A stretch of DNA of 43,924 nt from Gammaproteobacteria bacterium (GCA_020027345.1 JAHRAH010000160.1:1-43924); one strand, 5' to 3'; counted from the first letter of the stretch, positions 33,121 to 41,135 are shown. Made by a program: numbers and translations. Notes: generated by a model from the sequence alone, not told the origin.

Positions 33121-33617
33121 ACGCGCGCGAAATGGATTGCGCCGATTCGGTGCGCGGCGTGTTGTCGGGCGTCGCCGACCCCGAAATACCGGAAATAAGC
33201 ATCGTTGATTTGGGCATCGTGCGCAAAGTGGAAAACGCGCGCGGCGGCTGGCGCATAACGGTTACGCCGACCTATTCCGGATGCCCGGCCTTTGATGTCA
33301 TTTGCGGCGACATTGTCTCCGCGCTAAACCGCGCCGGTTACGCGCCGGTGGAAGTTGTGCGCGCATTGTCGCCGCCGTGGAGCAGCGACTGGCTGAGCGG
33401 CAAGGCCAAAAAAACACTGCTCCGGCTTGGCATTTCCCCGCCGGGTCCCGCTTCGGAAATTAAGCCGGTGCTGTTTTTTAATTTACCCTCGCCGCCTTGT
33501 CCGCGCTGCGGCTCGCCGCAAACCGAAACGACCGGCCAATTCGGAGCGACGGCTTGCAAATCGCTGCACCGCTGCCTTTCCTGCCGTGAACCGTTTGAGC
33601 ACTTCAAGCCCATCTGA
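33114..33617 (+). CDS. paaD: Phenylacetyl-CoA epoxidase maturation factor PaaD
   Basis: A 167-residue protein. The N-terminal DUF59/MIP18-like domain (about 8-95) has VADPEIPEISIVDLGIVRKV and TPTYSGCPAFDVICGDI. The C-terminal zinc-binding region has two CxxC pairs, PCPRCGSPQTETTGQFG and HRCLSCREPFEHFKPI. It is needed for iron or iron-sulfur maturation of the epoxidase in studied species. ATG 33114 overlaps the paaC stop; ATG 33132 is an alternative start. Confidence 0.93.
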   Translation: MVNAREMDCADSVRGVLSGVADPEIPEISIVDLGIVRKVENARGGWRITVTPTYSGCPAFDVICGDIVSALNRAGYAPVEVVRALSPPWSSDWLSGKAKKTLLRLGISPPGPASEIKPVLFFNLPSPPCPRCGSPQTETTGQFGATACKSLHRCLSCREPFEHFKPI

Positions 33618-34689
33618 ACGGCGGAAGTTTTTCGCGCTGCGCATTGCCGAACGGCGCGCGGAAACGGGGGACGCTTGTTCCTTTTTGCTGGACATCCCCC
33701 CGCGGTTGCGCGAGATTTTTGCTTTTCGCCCCGGGCAGCATTTGGCTGTGCGCGCCGTCATCGGCGGCGAAGAACAACGGCGCACTTATTCCCTTTGCGG
33801 CGCGGAAGGCGAGCACCGCATTCTTGTCAAGCGCGTCTCCGGCGGGTTGTTTTCCAACTATGCGCTGGACAAATTGCGCGCGGGCGGAAAGATGGAAGTG
33901 ATGCCGCCGCAGGGGAGTTTTTGCCTTGCGCCGCGCCCGCGGGAACGGCGAAGGTATTTGATGATTGCGGCGGGCAGCGGGATCACTCCCGTCATTTCCA
34001 TACTTGAATCGCTGCTTGCCGCCGAGCCGCATTCTCAGGCGGCGCTGCTTTACTGCAACCGCGCCGTTTCTTCCATAGTTTTTCGCGAGCGGCTTGCCGA
34101 CTTTAAAGATTTGCGAATGGGGCGGTTTTCGCTTTTTCATTTGCTGAGCCGGGAACAAACGGAAAACGGTTTGTTTTCCGGGCGGCTGGACGAGGAAAAA
34201 TGCGGGAAGTTTTTTAATTCTTTGCTGCCGCCGGAAAAATTTGACCGAATTTTTTTGTGCGGACCCGAAGGAATGATGAACGCAGTGAAAAAAACGCTGC
34301 GGGCGATGCGTTATCCGCCCGGGCGGGTGCGCGGCGAGTTGTTTTCCCCGGCGACTCCCCCTTCGGCGGGGCGTTTGCGCGCGCGCGCGACGCCGGAAAA
34401 AAGCGCGGCGGAGAGCGAAGCCGAGATTGTCATTGACGGCGTTTGCCGCCGCGTGAAAGTGCGGGCGAACCAAACCGTTCTGGAGGCCGCGATTGCATCC
34501 GGGGTGGACTTGCCTTTTTCCTGCCGCGGCGGGGTTTGTTCCACATGCCGCGCGAAATTGCTGGAAGGCAAAATAAAAATGGATGTTTGTTACGCGCTGG
34601 AACCGGAAGAGCGGCGGCGCGGTTATGTTTTAACCTGTCAAAGCCGGGCGAAAAGCGCGGTGTTGAAGTTGAGTTTTGACGAGGCGTAA
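33595..34689 (+). CDS. paaE: Phenylacetyl-CoA epoxidase reductase subunit PaaE
   Basis: A 364-residue NADPH-dependent oxidoreductase that feeds electrons to PaaA. The FAD domain has RTYSLCGAEGEHRILVKRVS and GGLFSNYALDKL; the NADP domain has IAAGSGITPVISILESLL and the late LCGPEGMMNAVKKTL. The plant-type [2Fe-2S] domain has FSCRGGVCSTCRAKLLEGK and a final Cys in YVLTCQSR. The start is probably TTG 33595 (GTG 33586 possible), giving a 23-bp overlap with paaD; no ATG precedes the conserved region. Confidence 0.92.
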   Translation: MSTSSPSERRKFFALRIAERRAETGDACSFLLDIPPRLREIFAFRPGQHLAVRAVIGGEEQRRTYSLCGAEGEHRILVKRVSGGLFSNYALDKLRAGGKMEVMPPQGSFCLAPRPRERRRYLMIAAGSGITPVISILESLLAAEPHSQAALLYCNRAVSSIVFRERLADFKDLRMGRFSLFHLLSREQTENGLFSGRLDEEKCGKFFNSLLPPEKFDRIFLCGPEGMMNAVKKTLRAMRYPPGRVRGELFSPATPPSAGRLRARATPEKSAAESEAEIVIDGVCRRVKVRANQTVLEAAIASGVDLPFSCRGGVCSTCRAKLLEGKIKMDVCYALEPEERRRGYVLTCQSRAKSAVLKLSFDEA

Positions 34690-34712
34690 CCGGGCGGGCG
34701 CGCGGGTTGTGC

Positions 34713-34718
34713 GATAAT
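34713..34718 (+). promoter_or_regulatory. -10 box placed for a leaderless paaJ transcript
   Basis: TGCGATAAT (extended -10) overlaps the ATG at 34717 and ends 7 nt before an in-frame GTG at 34726. It shares the string TGCGATAATGG with the promoter of the acyl-ACP synthetase at 9953. Confidence 0.4.
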
Positions 34719-34725
34719 GGCGGCG

Positions 34726-35928
34726 GTGCGCGGGGTTTTTATTTGCGATTATGCGCGCACGCCCATCGGGCGTTACGGCGGCGCTTTGGCGGGCATGCGG
34801 GCGGACGATTTGGCGGCGGCGCCGATTGCCGCATTGCTTCGCCGCCGCCCGCAAATTTCCGATTCTGTTGAAGAGGTTGTTTTGGGCTGCGCGAATCAGG
34901 CCGGCGAAGACAACCGCAACATTGCGCGAATGGCTCTGCTGCTCGCCGGGTTGCCGGCAACGACGCCGGGCGTTACCGTCAACCGCTTGTGCGCTTCCGG
35001 GATGGACGCCGTGCTTGCCGCCGCGCGAATGATAGAAACCGGCGAGATTTCCCTGGCAATCGCCGGCGGCGCGGAGAGTATGTCGCGCGCGCCTTTTGTT
35101 CTCGGCAAAGCGGCGGCGGCTTTTTCGCGCAGCGCGGAAATATACGACACGACCATCGGCTGGCGTTTTGTCAATCCGAAAATGCCGGGACAATACGGGA
35201 CGGATTCCATGCCGGAAACGGCCGAAAATGTCGCTGCCGAATACAAAATACCGCGCGCCGACCAAGACGCCTTTGCGATTCGCTCGCAGCAAAGAACGGC
35301 GCGCGCCGCAGCCGAAGGTTTTTTGCGCGAGGAAATCATTCCGGTGACTTTGCAAACGCGCAAGGGCGAGACCGTCGTCGGCGAGGACGAACACCCCCGT
35401 CCGGACGCTTCTTTGGAAAAACTGTCGCGGCTGCCGACGCCTTTTCGCGAAGGGGGGACTGTGACGGCGGGCAATTCCAGCGGCGTCAACGACGGGGCGG
35501 CGGCGCTTCTTCTGGCAAACGAGGAAACGGTGCGGCGGCTGAACCTGACTCCGATGGCAAGAATTCTCGGCGGCGCTTCTGCGGGTGTTGAGCCGCGGAT
35601 GATGGGAATCGGTCCTGTTCCGGCGGCGCGCAAACTTTGCGAACGACTGGGCGCGACAATCGGCGGTTTTGATTGTATTGAACTGAACGAAGCGTTTGCG
35701 GCGCAGGCGCTTGCAGTTTTGCGGCAGTGGAAGATTGCCGACGACGCCGCGCACATCAACCCCAACGGCGGGGCGATTGCGCTGGGACATCCGCTGGGAA
35801 TGTCCGGGGCGCGGATTGTCGGCGCCGCCGCTATGCATTTGCGCCGCAACAAAAACAGCCGCCGGGCGTTGGCGGCAATGTGCGTTGGCGTCGGTCAAGG
35901 CGTTGCCGTCGCGCTGGAAAAGGCGTAA
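34726..35928 (+). CDS. paaJ: 3-oxoadipyl-CoA thiolase (PaaJ)
   Basis: A thiolase of about 400 residues that splits 3-oxoadipyl-CoA to succinyl-CoA and acetyl-CoA, the last step of the pathway. The nucleophile Cys lies in VNRLCASGMDAVLAA at about 86, and GGAESMSRAPFVLGK, HINPNGGAIALGHPLGMSGA and the late Cys in AAMCVGVGQGVAVALEKA complete the active site. GTG 34726 gives VRGVFICDYARTPIGRYGGA, which aligns with the E. coli PaaJ start. The ATG at 34717 adds three residues but overlaps the predicted -10 box. A general acetyl-CoA acyltransferase is the alternative, but the paa context is strong. Confidence 0.92.
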   Translation: MRGVFICDYARTPIGRYGGALAGMRADDLAAAPIAALLRRRPQISDSVEEVVLGCANQAGEDNRNIARMALLLAGLPATTPGVTVNRLCASGMDAVLAAARMIETGEISLAIAGGAESMSRAPFVLGKAAAAFSRSAEIYDTTIGWRFVNPKMPGQYGTDSMPETAENVAAEYKIPRADQDAFAIRSQQRTARAAAEGFLREEIIPVTLQTRKGETVVGEDEHPRPDASLEKLSRLPTPFREGGTVTAGNSSGVNDGAAALLLANEETVRRLNLTPMARILGGASAGVEPRMMGIGPVPAARKLCERLGATIGGFDCIELNEAFAAQALAVLRQWKIADDAAHINPNGGAIALGHPLGMSGARIVGAAAMHLRRNKNSRRALAAMCVGVGQGVAVALEKA

Positions 35929-35976
35929 CCGCCGGCGACGGTTGCGGCGCGCCCCGAATTCTTTCGCCGGGGGCTA

Positions 35977-35982
35977 TATAAT
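35977..35982 (+). promoter_or_regulatory. -10 box of hemA
   Basis: A perfect TATAAT lies 9 nt before the hemA ATG, giving a predicted leader of about 3 nt. The G6 run between them would not form a full ribosome binding site on such an mRNA. Confidence 0.45.
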
Positions 35983-35991
35983 TGGGGGGAT

Positions 35992-37236
35992 ATGGCGCGG
36001 GTTTTTAGTGTGGGGGCGGATTTTCGGACGGCGAGCCGGTCGTTGTTGGAGAGCATCGGGGTGCCGCTGGCGAGCGTGGGGGAGCGGCTGCGGCAGTTGA
36101 TGGCGGCTTGCTCTGTGCGGGAGGCGGCGATTGTTTCCACTTGCATTCGGACGGAGGTGTATTGCGTTGGCGGCGGCGAGGGCGATTCGCAGGCGCTTGT
36201 GGCGAAGTGGCTGGCGGGCGAGCGCGGGGGGGATTTGTTCCGGCTGGAAGAGCGGGCGGCGGTTTCGCGGCTCTTTCGCATCGCCGGGGGGTTGGAATCG
36301 CAAATCATCGGCGAGACCGAAATCACCGGGCAGATAAAAAAAGCGGCGGCGGCGGCGCGCGCTTCGGGAGCGGCGGGGACTGTTATGCTGCGGCTTTTTG
36401 ACGGCGCGCTCTCGGCGGCGAAAACGGTGCGCACTGCGACCGGCATCGGGCGGCATTCGCTTTCGTATCCGGCGCTTGCGGCGAAGGCGGCGGCGGGGAT
36501 ATTCCCGGAGTGGAAGGAAGTGTCGGCGCTTTTCATTGGCACCGGCGATATGACTGCGGCCGGCGCGCCGCTTTTTGCGGGCAAGGGCGCGCGCGTGACG
36601 GTGGCGGGGCGCGACCTCGGGCGGGCGCAAAAGGCGGCGGCGGTTTGCGGCGGCGGGGCGTTGACGACTGCGGACGCGTTGCGGGATTTGGCGCGGTTTG
36701 ATGTTGTTGTGACTTCCACTGCGAGCGGGGTGCCGATTGTGGGGAAAGGCGCGGTGGAGAGCGCGCTGGCGGCGCGGCGGCGCAAGCCGATGATGTTTGC
36801 CGACCTCGCTTCGCCGCGCGATGTGGAGGGCGAAATTGGCGAAATACCCGATGTTTATGTTTATGACTTGGAACATTTTGGAAGGTTGGCGGAGGCGTCG
36901 CTGGATTTGCGAGGATTGGAATTGCCGGCGGCGGCGGCGCTGATAGAAAAGGAGGTGGACGAGTTCTACCGCTGGCTGCGGGGGCGGGAGCGCGCGCCGC
37001 TGGTTCGGGATTTTCGCGGCCGGGCGGAGGAGATGCGGCGCAGCGAAACGGATGCGGCGCTGGCGCGGCTGGCGGCGGGGGACAAGGCGGAGGATGTCGT
37101 CTCGGATCTTTCGCGGCGGCTGGCGGGCAAATTGATGCACGCGCCGTTGCGGATGTTGTCGGAGGGAACTGCGGGGACTGCCGGGGTGGGTGGGACGGAT
37201 GGGGCGGATGACGCGGAAAGCGGCGGGCAGGATTGA
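35992..37236 (+). CDS. hemA: Glutamyl-tRNA reductase (HemA)
   Basis: HemA reduces glutamyl-tRNA to glutamate-1-semialdehyde, the first step of C5 tetrapyrrole synthesis. It is 414 residues. The catalytic Cys51 lies in VSTCIRTEVYC; most relatives have Asn after this Cys, here it is Ile52. LFRIAGGLESQIIGETEITG, the NADP fold FIGTGDMTAAGAPLFAGKGA, and MFADLASPRDVEGEI with YDLEHFGRL follow. The C-terminal dimerisation helix is intact. It overlaps prfA by 29 bp, the usual hemA-prfA-prmC order. Confidence 0.94.
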   Translation: MARVFSVGADFRTASRSLLESIGVPLASVGERLRQLMAACSVREAAIVSTCIRTEVYCVGGGEGDSQALVAKWLAGERGGDLFRLEERAAVSRLFRIAGGLESQIIGETEITGQIKKAAAAARASGAAGTVMLRLFDGALSAAKTVRTATGIGRHSLSYPALAAKAAAGIFPEWKEVSALFIGTGDMTAAGAPLFAGKGARVTVAGRDLGRAQKAAAVCGGGALTTADALRDLARFDVVVTSTASGVPIVGKGAVESALAARRRKPMMFADLASPRDVEGEIGEIPDVYVYDLEHFGRLAEASLDLRGLELPAAAALIEKEVDEFYRWLRGRERAPLVRDFRGRAEEMRRSETDAALARLAAGDKAEDVVSDLSRRLAGKLMHAPLRMLSEGTAGTAGVGGTDGADDAESGGQD

Positions 37237-38272
37237 GTCGGCGCGGGCGCGGCTCGCCGATTTGGATTTGGCGCTGGCGCGCGGCGGCGATGCGCGGCGG
37301 ATCTTTCGCGAGCGCGGGCGGCTCTCGCCTTTGGTCGCGGCGGACGACAAACGGCGCGAACTCGGCGCGCGCGTCGCACAAGCGGAAAACGAACTGACAC
37401 AGTTGCGCTCCGAGCCGGAATTGCGCGCGCTCGCCGAAGAGGAATTGCGCGAACTGCGCGCGGAGTTTTCCGCCGCCGAGGATGCCGTGCGCAAAATACT
37501 CGCGCCCGGCGCGGAAGAGGACGCCCGCGGCTGTTTGCTGGAAATCCGCGCGGCGGTCGGGGGAAACGAATCGTGCCTTTTCGCCGCCGCGCTTTTGCGG
37601 ATGTATTCTCATTACGCCGAAGCGCGGAAGTGGCGGATGGAACAACTGTCGGCGTCCTTCGGCGAGGCGGGGGGGTTCAAAGAGGTGATTACGCGGGTGG
37701 ACGGCGAGGGCGCTTATGGGGTGTTGAAGTATGAGTCGGGCGCGCATCGGGTTCAGCGGGTGCCGGCGACGGAATCGCAGGGGCGGGTTCACACTTCGGT
37801 GGTCACTGTCGCCGTTCTCGCCGAAGCGCGCGCGGATGACGATGCGGCGGAACTCGCGCCGGGGGACTTGCGGGTGGAAACCTTTCGCTCTTCGGGGGCG
37901 GGCGGGCAGCATGTCAATACTACGGATTCGGCGGTGCGCATTACGCATCTGCCGACGGGGATTTGCGCGGAATGTCAGGACGAGCGTTCGCAACACAAAA
38001 ACCGGGAAAAGGCGAGGGCGGTTTTGCGGGCGAGAATAGCCGACGCGCGGCGGCGCGAACAAACGCAAAAGGAATCGGCGGCGCGGCGGTTGCTGGTCGG
38101 GAGCGGCGACCGTTCCGAGCGGATTCGGACTTATAATTTTCCGCAGGGGCGGTTGACTGATCATCGCATCGGGTTGACGCTTTATAAACTGTCGGCGATT
38201 TTGGACGGGGATATTGGGGGGATACTGGCGGCTTTGGCCAAAGAGGATTATGCTGAGCAGGGGGTGTTGTGA
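37208..38272 (+). CDS. prfA: Peptide chain release factor 1 (PrfA)
   Basis: RF1 reads UAA and UAG stop codons and releases the peptide. It is 354 residues from ATG 37208 (an ATG at 37190 would add six). The codon-recognition region holds HRVQRVPATESQGRVHTSVV, where Pro-Ala-Thr is the PxT anticodon motif. The catalytic GGQ lies in SSGAGGQHVNTTDSAVRITH, followed by DERSQHKNREKA and the late SERIRTYNFPQGRLTDHRIG. It starts inside the end of hemA. Confidence 0.96.
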   Translation: MTRKAAGRIESARARLADLDLALARGGDARRIFRERGRLSPLVAADDKRRELGARVAQAENELTQLRSEPELRALAEEELRELRAEFSAAEDAVRKILAPGAEEDARGCLLEIRAAVGGNESCLFAAALLRMYSHYAEARKWRMEQLSASFGEAGGFKEVITRVDGEGAYGVLKYESGAHRVQRVPATESQGRVHTSVVTVAVLAEARADDDAAELAPGDLRVETFRSSGAGGQHVNTTDSAVRITHLPTGICAECQDERSQHKNREKARAVLRARIADARRREQTQKESAARRLLVGSGDRSERIRTYNFPQGRLTDHRIGLTLYKLSAILDGDIGGILAALAKEDYAEQGVL

Positions 38273-38297
38273 TGGGGACTGTTGCTGGTTTTGGGGG

Positions 38298-38323
38298 CGT
38301 TACACCTCTGGAGAGGTGTAACG
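38298..38323. repeat. CGTTACA-family palindrome
   Basis: Perfect 12-bp arms (CGTTACACCTCT and complement) around a GG centre, followed by AGACGG. It matches the palindromes at 6208-6233 and 6309-6334. It lies between prfA and prmC, where it may act as a hairpin after prfA. Confidence 0.8.
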
Positions 38324-38348
38324 AGACGGTCCTTCTTCTGCGGGTTTC

Positions 38349-38440
38349 CACCCCCCAGCCCCCCCCATCGGAGATGGGGGGGGGGTTAATTTGTTTTAAG
38401 GGGAAAGTCCCCGTCTCTGTCGGAGATGGGGGGGGGGAGT
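38349..38440. repeat. C-tract/G-tract palindrome, one full and one half copy
   Basis: CCCCCCAGCCCCCCCCATC pairs with GATGGGGGGGG around a 2-nt centre at 38349-38386, followed by TTAATTTG. A half copy, CGGAGATGGGGGGGGGAGTT, lies directly upstream of the prmC start. The same full palindrome occurs at 41079-41117 before trmJ. The G-tracts could fold into quadruplexes. Confidence 0.7.
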
Positions 38441-38441
38441 T

Positions 38442-39293
38442 GTGACAGTGGTGACTGTTGGGGGGTTGTTGGAGGAGGGGGCTGGGGTTTTGCGGGGGGG
38501 GGTGGAGTTTCCGCGGATGGAGGCGGGGGTGATGTTGCGGGAGTGTTTGGGGGTGTCCGACCGGGCGGATTTGCATTCGCGGGAGGGGGACACTGTTGAC
38601 GGGGAAGTTTGCGAACGGTTCCGGGAATGCGCGCGGCGGCGGGGGGGGGGACTTCCGCTTGCCTATGTTTTGGAGCGGCGGGAGTTTTACGGTTTGCGCT
38701 TTCGCACTACTCCCGCCGCTTTGATACCGCGCCCGGAAACGGAGGAACTGACGGAAACTGCGCTGGCGCATTTGCCCGAAGACGAGGAGTTGCGCGTTTT
38801 GGATTTGGGGACGGGCTGCGGGGCGATTGGGTTGACGGTCGCGAAAAACCGTCCGCGCTGTGATGTTTTGCTCGCCGATGTCGCCGAGGCGCCGCTCGCT
38901 CTGGCGCGGGAAAACGCGCGGCGGCTGGGGGCGGCGAATGCGCGTTTTCGGCGGGGGGACTGGTTTGAGGCGGCGCGGGGGGAGGGACTCTTTGCGGCGA
39001 TTGTTTGCAATCCGCCGTATATTGCCGACGGCGACCCGCATCTGACGCGGGGGGATTTGCGTTTTGAGCCGGGGATTGCGCTGCGCGGGGGCGGCGACGG
39101 TTTGCGGGCGATGACGACTGTGATTAACGGCGCGCGGCGGCGGCTGATGCGGGGGGGGGTTTTGCTTTTGGAACACGGGCGGGGACAGGCGGCGGCGGCG
39201 CGGGAGTTGTTTGCGGGGGCGGGCTTTTGCGGAATTCGCGGCGCGCGGGATTTGGCGGGGCTGGAACGGATGATGTTTGCGGTCAATCCCTGA
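38442..39293 (+). CDS. prmC: Release factor glutamine methyltransferase (PrmC)
   Basis: PrmC methylates the Gln of the GGQ motif in release factors. It is 283 residues. The N-terminal helical domain ends with GLPLAYVLERREFYGLRF (about 69-86), then IPRPETEELTETAL. The SAM-binding DLGTGCGAIGLTVA and the catalytic VCNPPYIADGD (NPPY) follow, and RGGGDGLRAM is also typical. GTG 38442, 38448 and 38451 are all possible starts. The coding sequence contains three poly-G tracts of 9-10 bases (38494-38502, 38641-38650, 39151-39159). Confidence 0.93.
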   Translation: MTVVTVGGLLEEGAGVLRGGVEFPRMEAGVMLRECLGVSDRADLHSREGDTVDGEVCERFRECARRRGGGLPLAYVLERREFYGLRFRTTPAALIPRPETEELTETALAHLPEDEELRVLDLGTGCGAIGLTVAKNRPRCDVLLADVAEAPLALARENARRLGAANARFRRGDWFEAARGEGLFAAIVCNPPYIADGDPHLTRGDLRFEPGIALRGGGDGLRAMTTVINGARRRLMRGGVLLLEHGRGQAAAARELFAGAGFCGIRGARDLAGLERMMFAVNP

Positions 39294-39302
39294 ACGGTAA
39301 CG

Positions 39303-40136
39303 ATGCCCGAACTGCCCGAAGTGGAGACCGTGCGCCGATGCATTGCGCCGCGCATTGTCGGGCGGCGCGCGCAAAAAGCGGTGGTGCGCGATTCGCGCTT
39401 GCGTTGCCCGATACCGTCGCGGCTGCCGGGGGAGATTGCCGGGGGAGTGTTTACGGAAGTGCGGCGGCGGGGGAAATATTTGCTCGCGGATTTTTGCCGG
39501 GGGGAAAAAGAACACACGCTGATAGTTCATCTGGGAATGTCCGGGGCGTTGTTTTTTTCGGGTCGTCCGCCGCGGGAACGGCACGAACACTTCGGGGTTT
39601 TGCTGGAAGGGGGGGAGTGGCTGATATACAAAGACCCGCGGCGTTTCGGCTGCATACTTTCCGCGGCGGGGGACGGTTGCGCGCATCCGTTGATTTGCAA
39701 TATCGGGGCGGAACCGTTGACGGCTAAGTTTAACGGAGCGTTTTTGCGGGACGCGTTGCGGGGGCGGAAGACGGCGGTGAAAAACGCGCTGATGAACGGG
39801 GGGATAGTCGCCGGTGTCGGGAACATTTACGCATCGGAATCGCTTTTTGCCGCGGGGATACGCCCGCAGACAGTCGCCGGAAAACTGAACGCGGAAAAAT
39901 GCGCGACACTGGCGAAGGCGGTCAAACACACACTGCGGCGGGCGTTGCGGGCGGGGGGTTCCACTATGCGCGATTTTTCCGGCGCCGACGGCGAGCAAGG
40001 GATGTTTCAGATGGAGTGGAAAGTATACGGGCGCGCGGGGATGCCGTGTTTGGATTGCGGGGCGGTCGTGCGGGTGTTGCGGCTGGGGGGGAGGGCTTCG
40101 TATTTTTGTCCGCGTTGTCAACCGGCGCAACGGTAA
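39303..40136 (+). CDS. mutM: Formamidopyrimidine-DNA glycosylase (MutM/Fpg)
   Basis: MutM removes 8-oxoguanine and formamidopyrimidines and nicks the abasic site. It is 277 residues. The mature N-terminus PELPEVETVRRCIAP supplies the catalytic Pro and Glu; RRRGKYLLAD holds the conserved Lys; YKDPRRFGCI and VGNIYASESLFAAGI (helix-two-turn-helix) follow. The zinc finger CLDCGAVVRVLRLGGRASYF ends with CPRCQ. ATG 39303 is 9 bp after prmC. Confidence 0.96.
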   Translation: MPELPEVETVRRCIAPRIVGRRAQKAVVRDSRLRCPIPSRLPGEIAGGVFTEVRRRGKYLLADFCRGEKEHTLIVHLGMSGALFFSGRPPRERHEHFGVLLEGGEWLIYKDPRRFGCILSAAGDGCAHPLICNIGAEPLTAKFNGAFLRDALRGRKTAVKNALMNGGIVAGVGNIYASESLFAAGIRPQTVAGKLNAEKCATLAKAVKHTLRRALRAGGSTMRDFSGADGEQGMFQMEWKVYGRAGMPCLDCGAVVRVLRLGGRASYFCPRCQPAQR

Positions 40137-40162
40137 CGGCGGGGGCGGGGGCGAAGGCGAAT

Positions 40163-40909
40163 ATGGACGACGATTTGTTGCGGCGTTACAGCCGGCACAT
40201 TATGCTGGAGGAAATCGGCGAGGACGGTCAAGAACGCATCCGCCGCGCGCGGGTGTTGATTGTCGGCGCCGGCGGGCTTGCCTCGCCGATTGCGCTCTAT
40301 CTCGCCGCCGCCGGTATCGGGGAGATAACGGTTTGCGACGACGACGAAGTGGACCTGACGAATCTGCAGCGGCAGATACTCTACGGCGAAGGCGATATCG
40401 GCAAAGCGAAAACTGCTGCGGCGGCGGCGGCGATGCGGCGGGTGAATCCGAATGTGGAAGTTCGCGCGGTGGGGGAGCGGCTCGGCGAGGAAAATGCGGC
40501 AACACTCATCGGCGCGGCGGATATTGTCGCGGATGCGAGCGACAACTATCCGACGCGGCATCTCGTCAACCGCATCGCGCGCAAAGCGGGCAAGCCGCTG
40601 GTCTTCGGCGCGGCGATGGCGATGGAGGGACAGATGACCGTCTTTGACGGACGGCGGGCGGAGTCGCCCTGCTATCACTGCCTGTTTTCGGAAAGCGATT
40701 ACGCCGAAGAAACGCGCTGCGCGCTGATGGGGGTCTTCGCGCCGCTTGTGGGGATTGTCGGCGCAATGCAGGCGGCTGCGACACTGCGAATCGCCGCAAC
40801 GCCCGACGCGCCCACACTCGCCGGACGACTGCTTTTGCTGGACGCGCGCGATATGCGGGTGCGCGAAGTGCGGCTGAATAAGGATGCGGAATGTCCGGTT
40901 TGCAACTAA
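40163..40909 (+). CDS. MoeB/ThiF-family adenylyltransferase
   Basis: A 248-residue E1-like enzyme that adenylates the C-terminus of a ubiquitin-like sulfur carrier (MoaD or ThiS). DLLRRYSRHIMLEEIGEDGQ opens the protein; the nucleotide motif LIVGAGGLASPIALYLAAAG lies at about 31-50, followed by CDDDEVDLTNLQRQILYGEG, DASDNYPTRHLVN and AMAMEGQMTVF. Zinc ligands are CYHC and the C-terminal CPVC. Without thi or moa neighbours, MoeB and ThiF cannot be told apart. It starts 27 bp after mutM. Confidence 0.9.
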   Translation: MDDDLLRRYSRHIMLEEIGEDGQERIRRARVLIVGAGGLASPIALYLAAAGIGEITVCDDDEVDLTNLQRQILYGEGDIGKAKTAAAAAAMRRVNPNVEVRAVGERLGEENAATLIGAADIVADASDNYPTRHLVNRIARKAGKPLVFGAAMAMEGQMTVFDGRRAESPCYHCLFSESDYAEETRCALMGVFAPLVGIVGAMQAAATLRIAATPDAPTLAGRLLLLDARDMRVREVRLNKDAECPVCN

Positions 40910-40910
40910 T

Positions 40911-41029
40911 TGTCATTCCCGCGAAAGCGGGAATCCATACGGACCCGGCTGAAAAGATGAATTCTCCTCGCGCGAAAATAACAGCGAAAAAGAAAGCCCG
41001 TATGGATTCCCGCTTTCGCGGGAATGACA
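40911..41029. repeat. dRS3-flanked MITE-like element
   Basis: Inverted arms of about 32 bp at 40911-40942 and 40998-41029, each with ATTCCCGCGAAAGCGGGAAT or its complement, flank about 55 bp of non-coding sequence. It starts 2 bp after the MoeB/ThiF stop codon. Confidence 0.85.
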
Positions 41030-41078
41030 AGCGGGCATACCCCCCGGCGTCTACGCCGATTCTCATTTTGCGCGGATG

Positions 41079-41117
41079 CCCCCCCCCAGCCCCCCCCATC
41101 AAAGATGGGGGGGGGGT
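41079..41117. repeat. C-tract/G-tract palindrome
   Basis: A second full copy of the palindrome at 38349-38386: a C-run, AGCCCCCCCCATC, a 2-nt centre, GATGGGGGGGGG, then TATTTTGTT. It lies directly upstream of trmJ; TATTTT (about 41117-41122) may form part of its promoter. Confidence 0.7.
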
Positions 41118-41135
41118 ATTTTGTTGGGGGGGACG

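Noticed and set aside
37941-40130. Minus-strand open frame of 729 codons across prfA, prmC and mutM
   Set aside because: Antisense to three well-recognised genes, with a Pro/Arg-rich low-complexity product.
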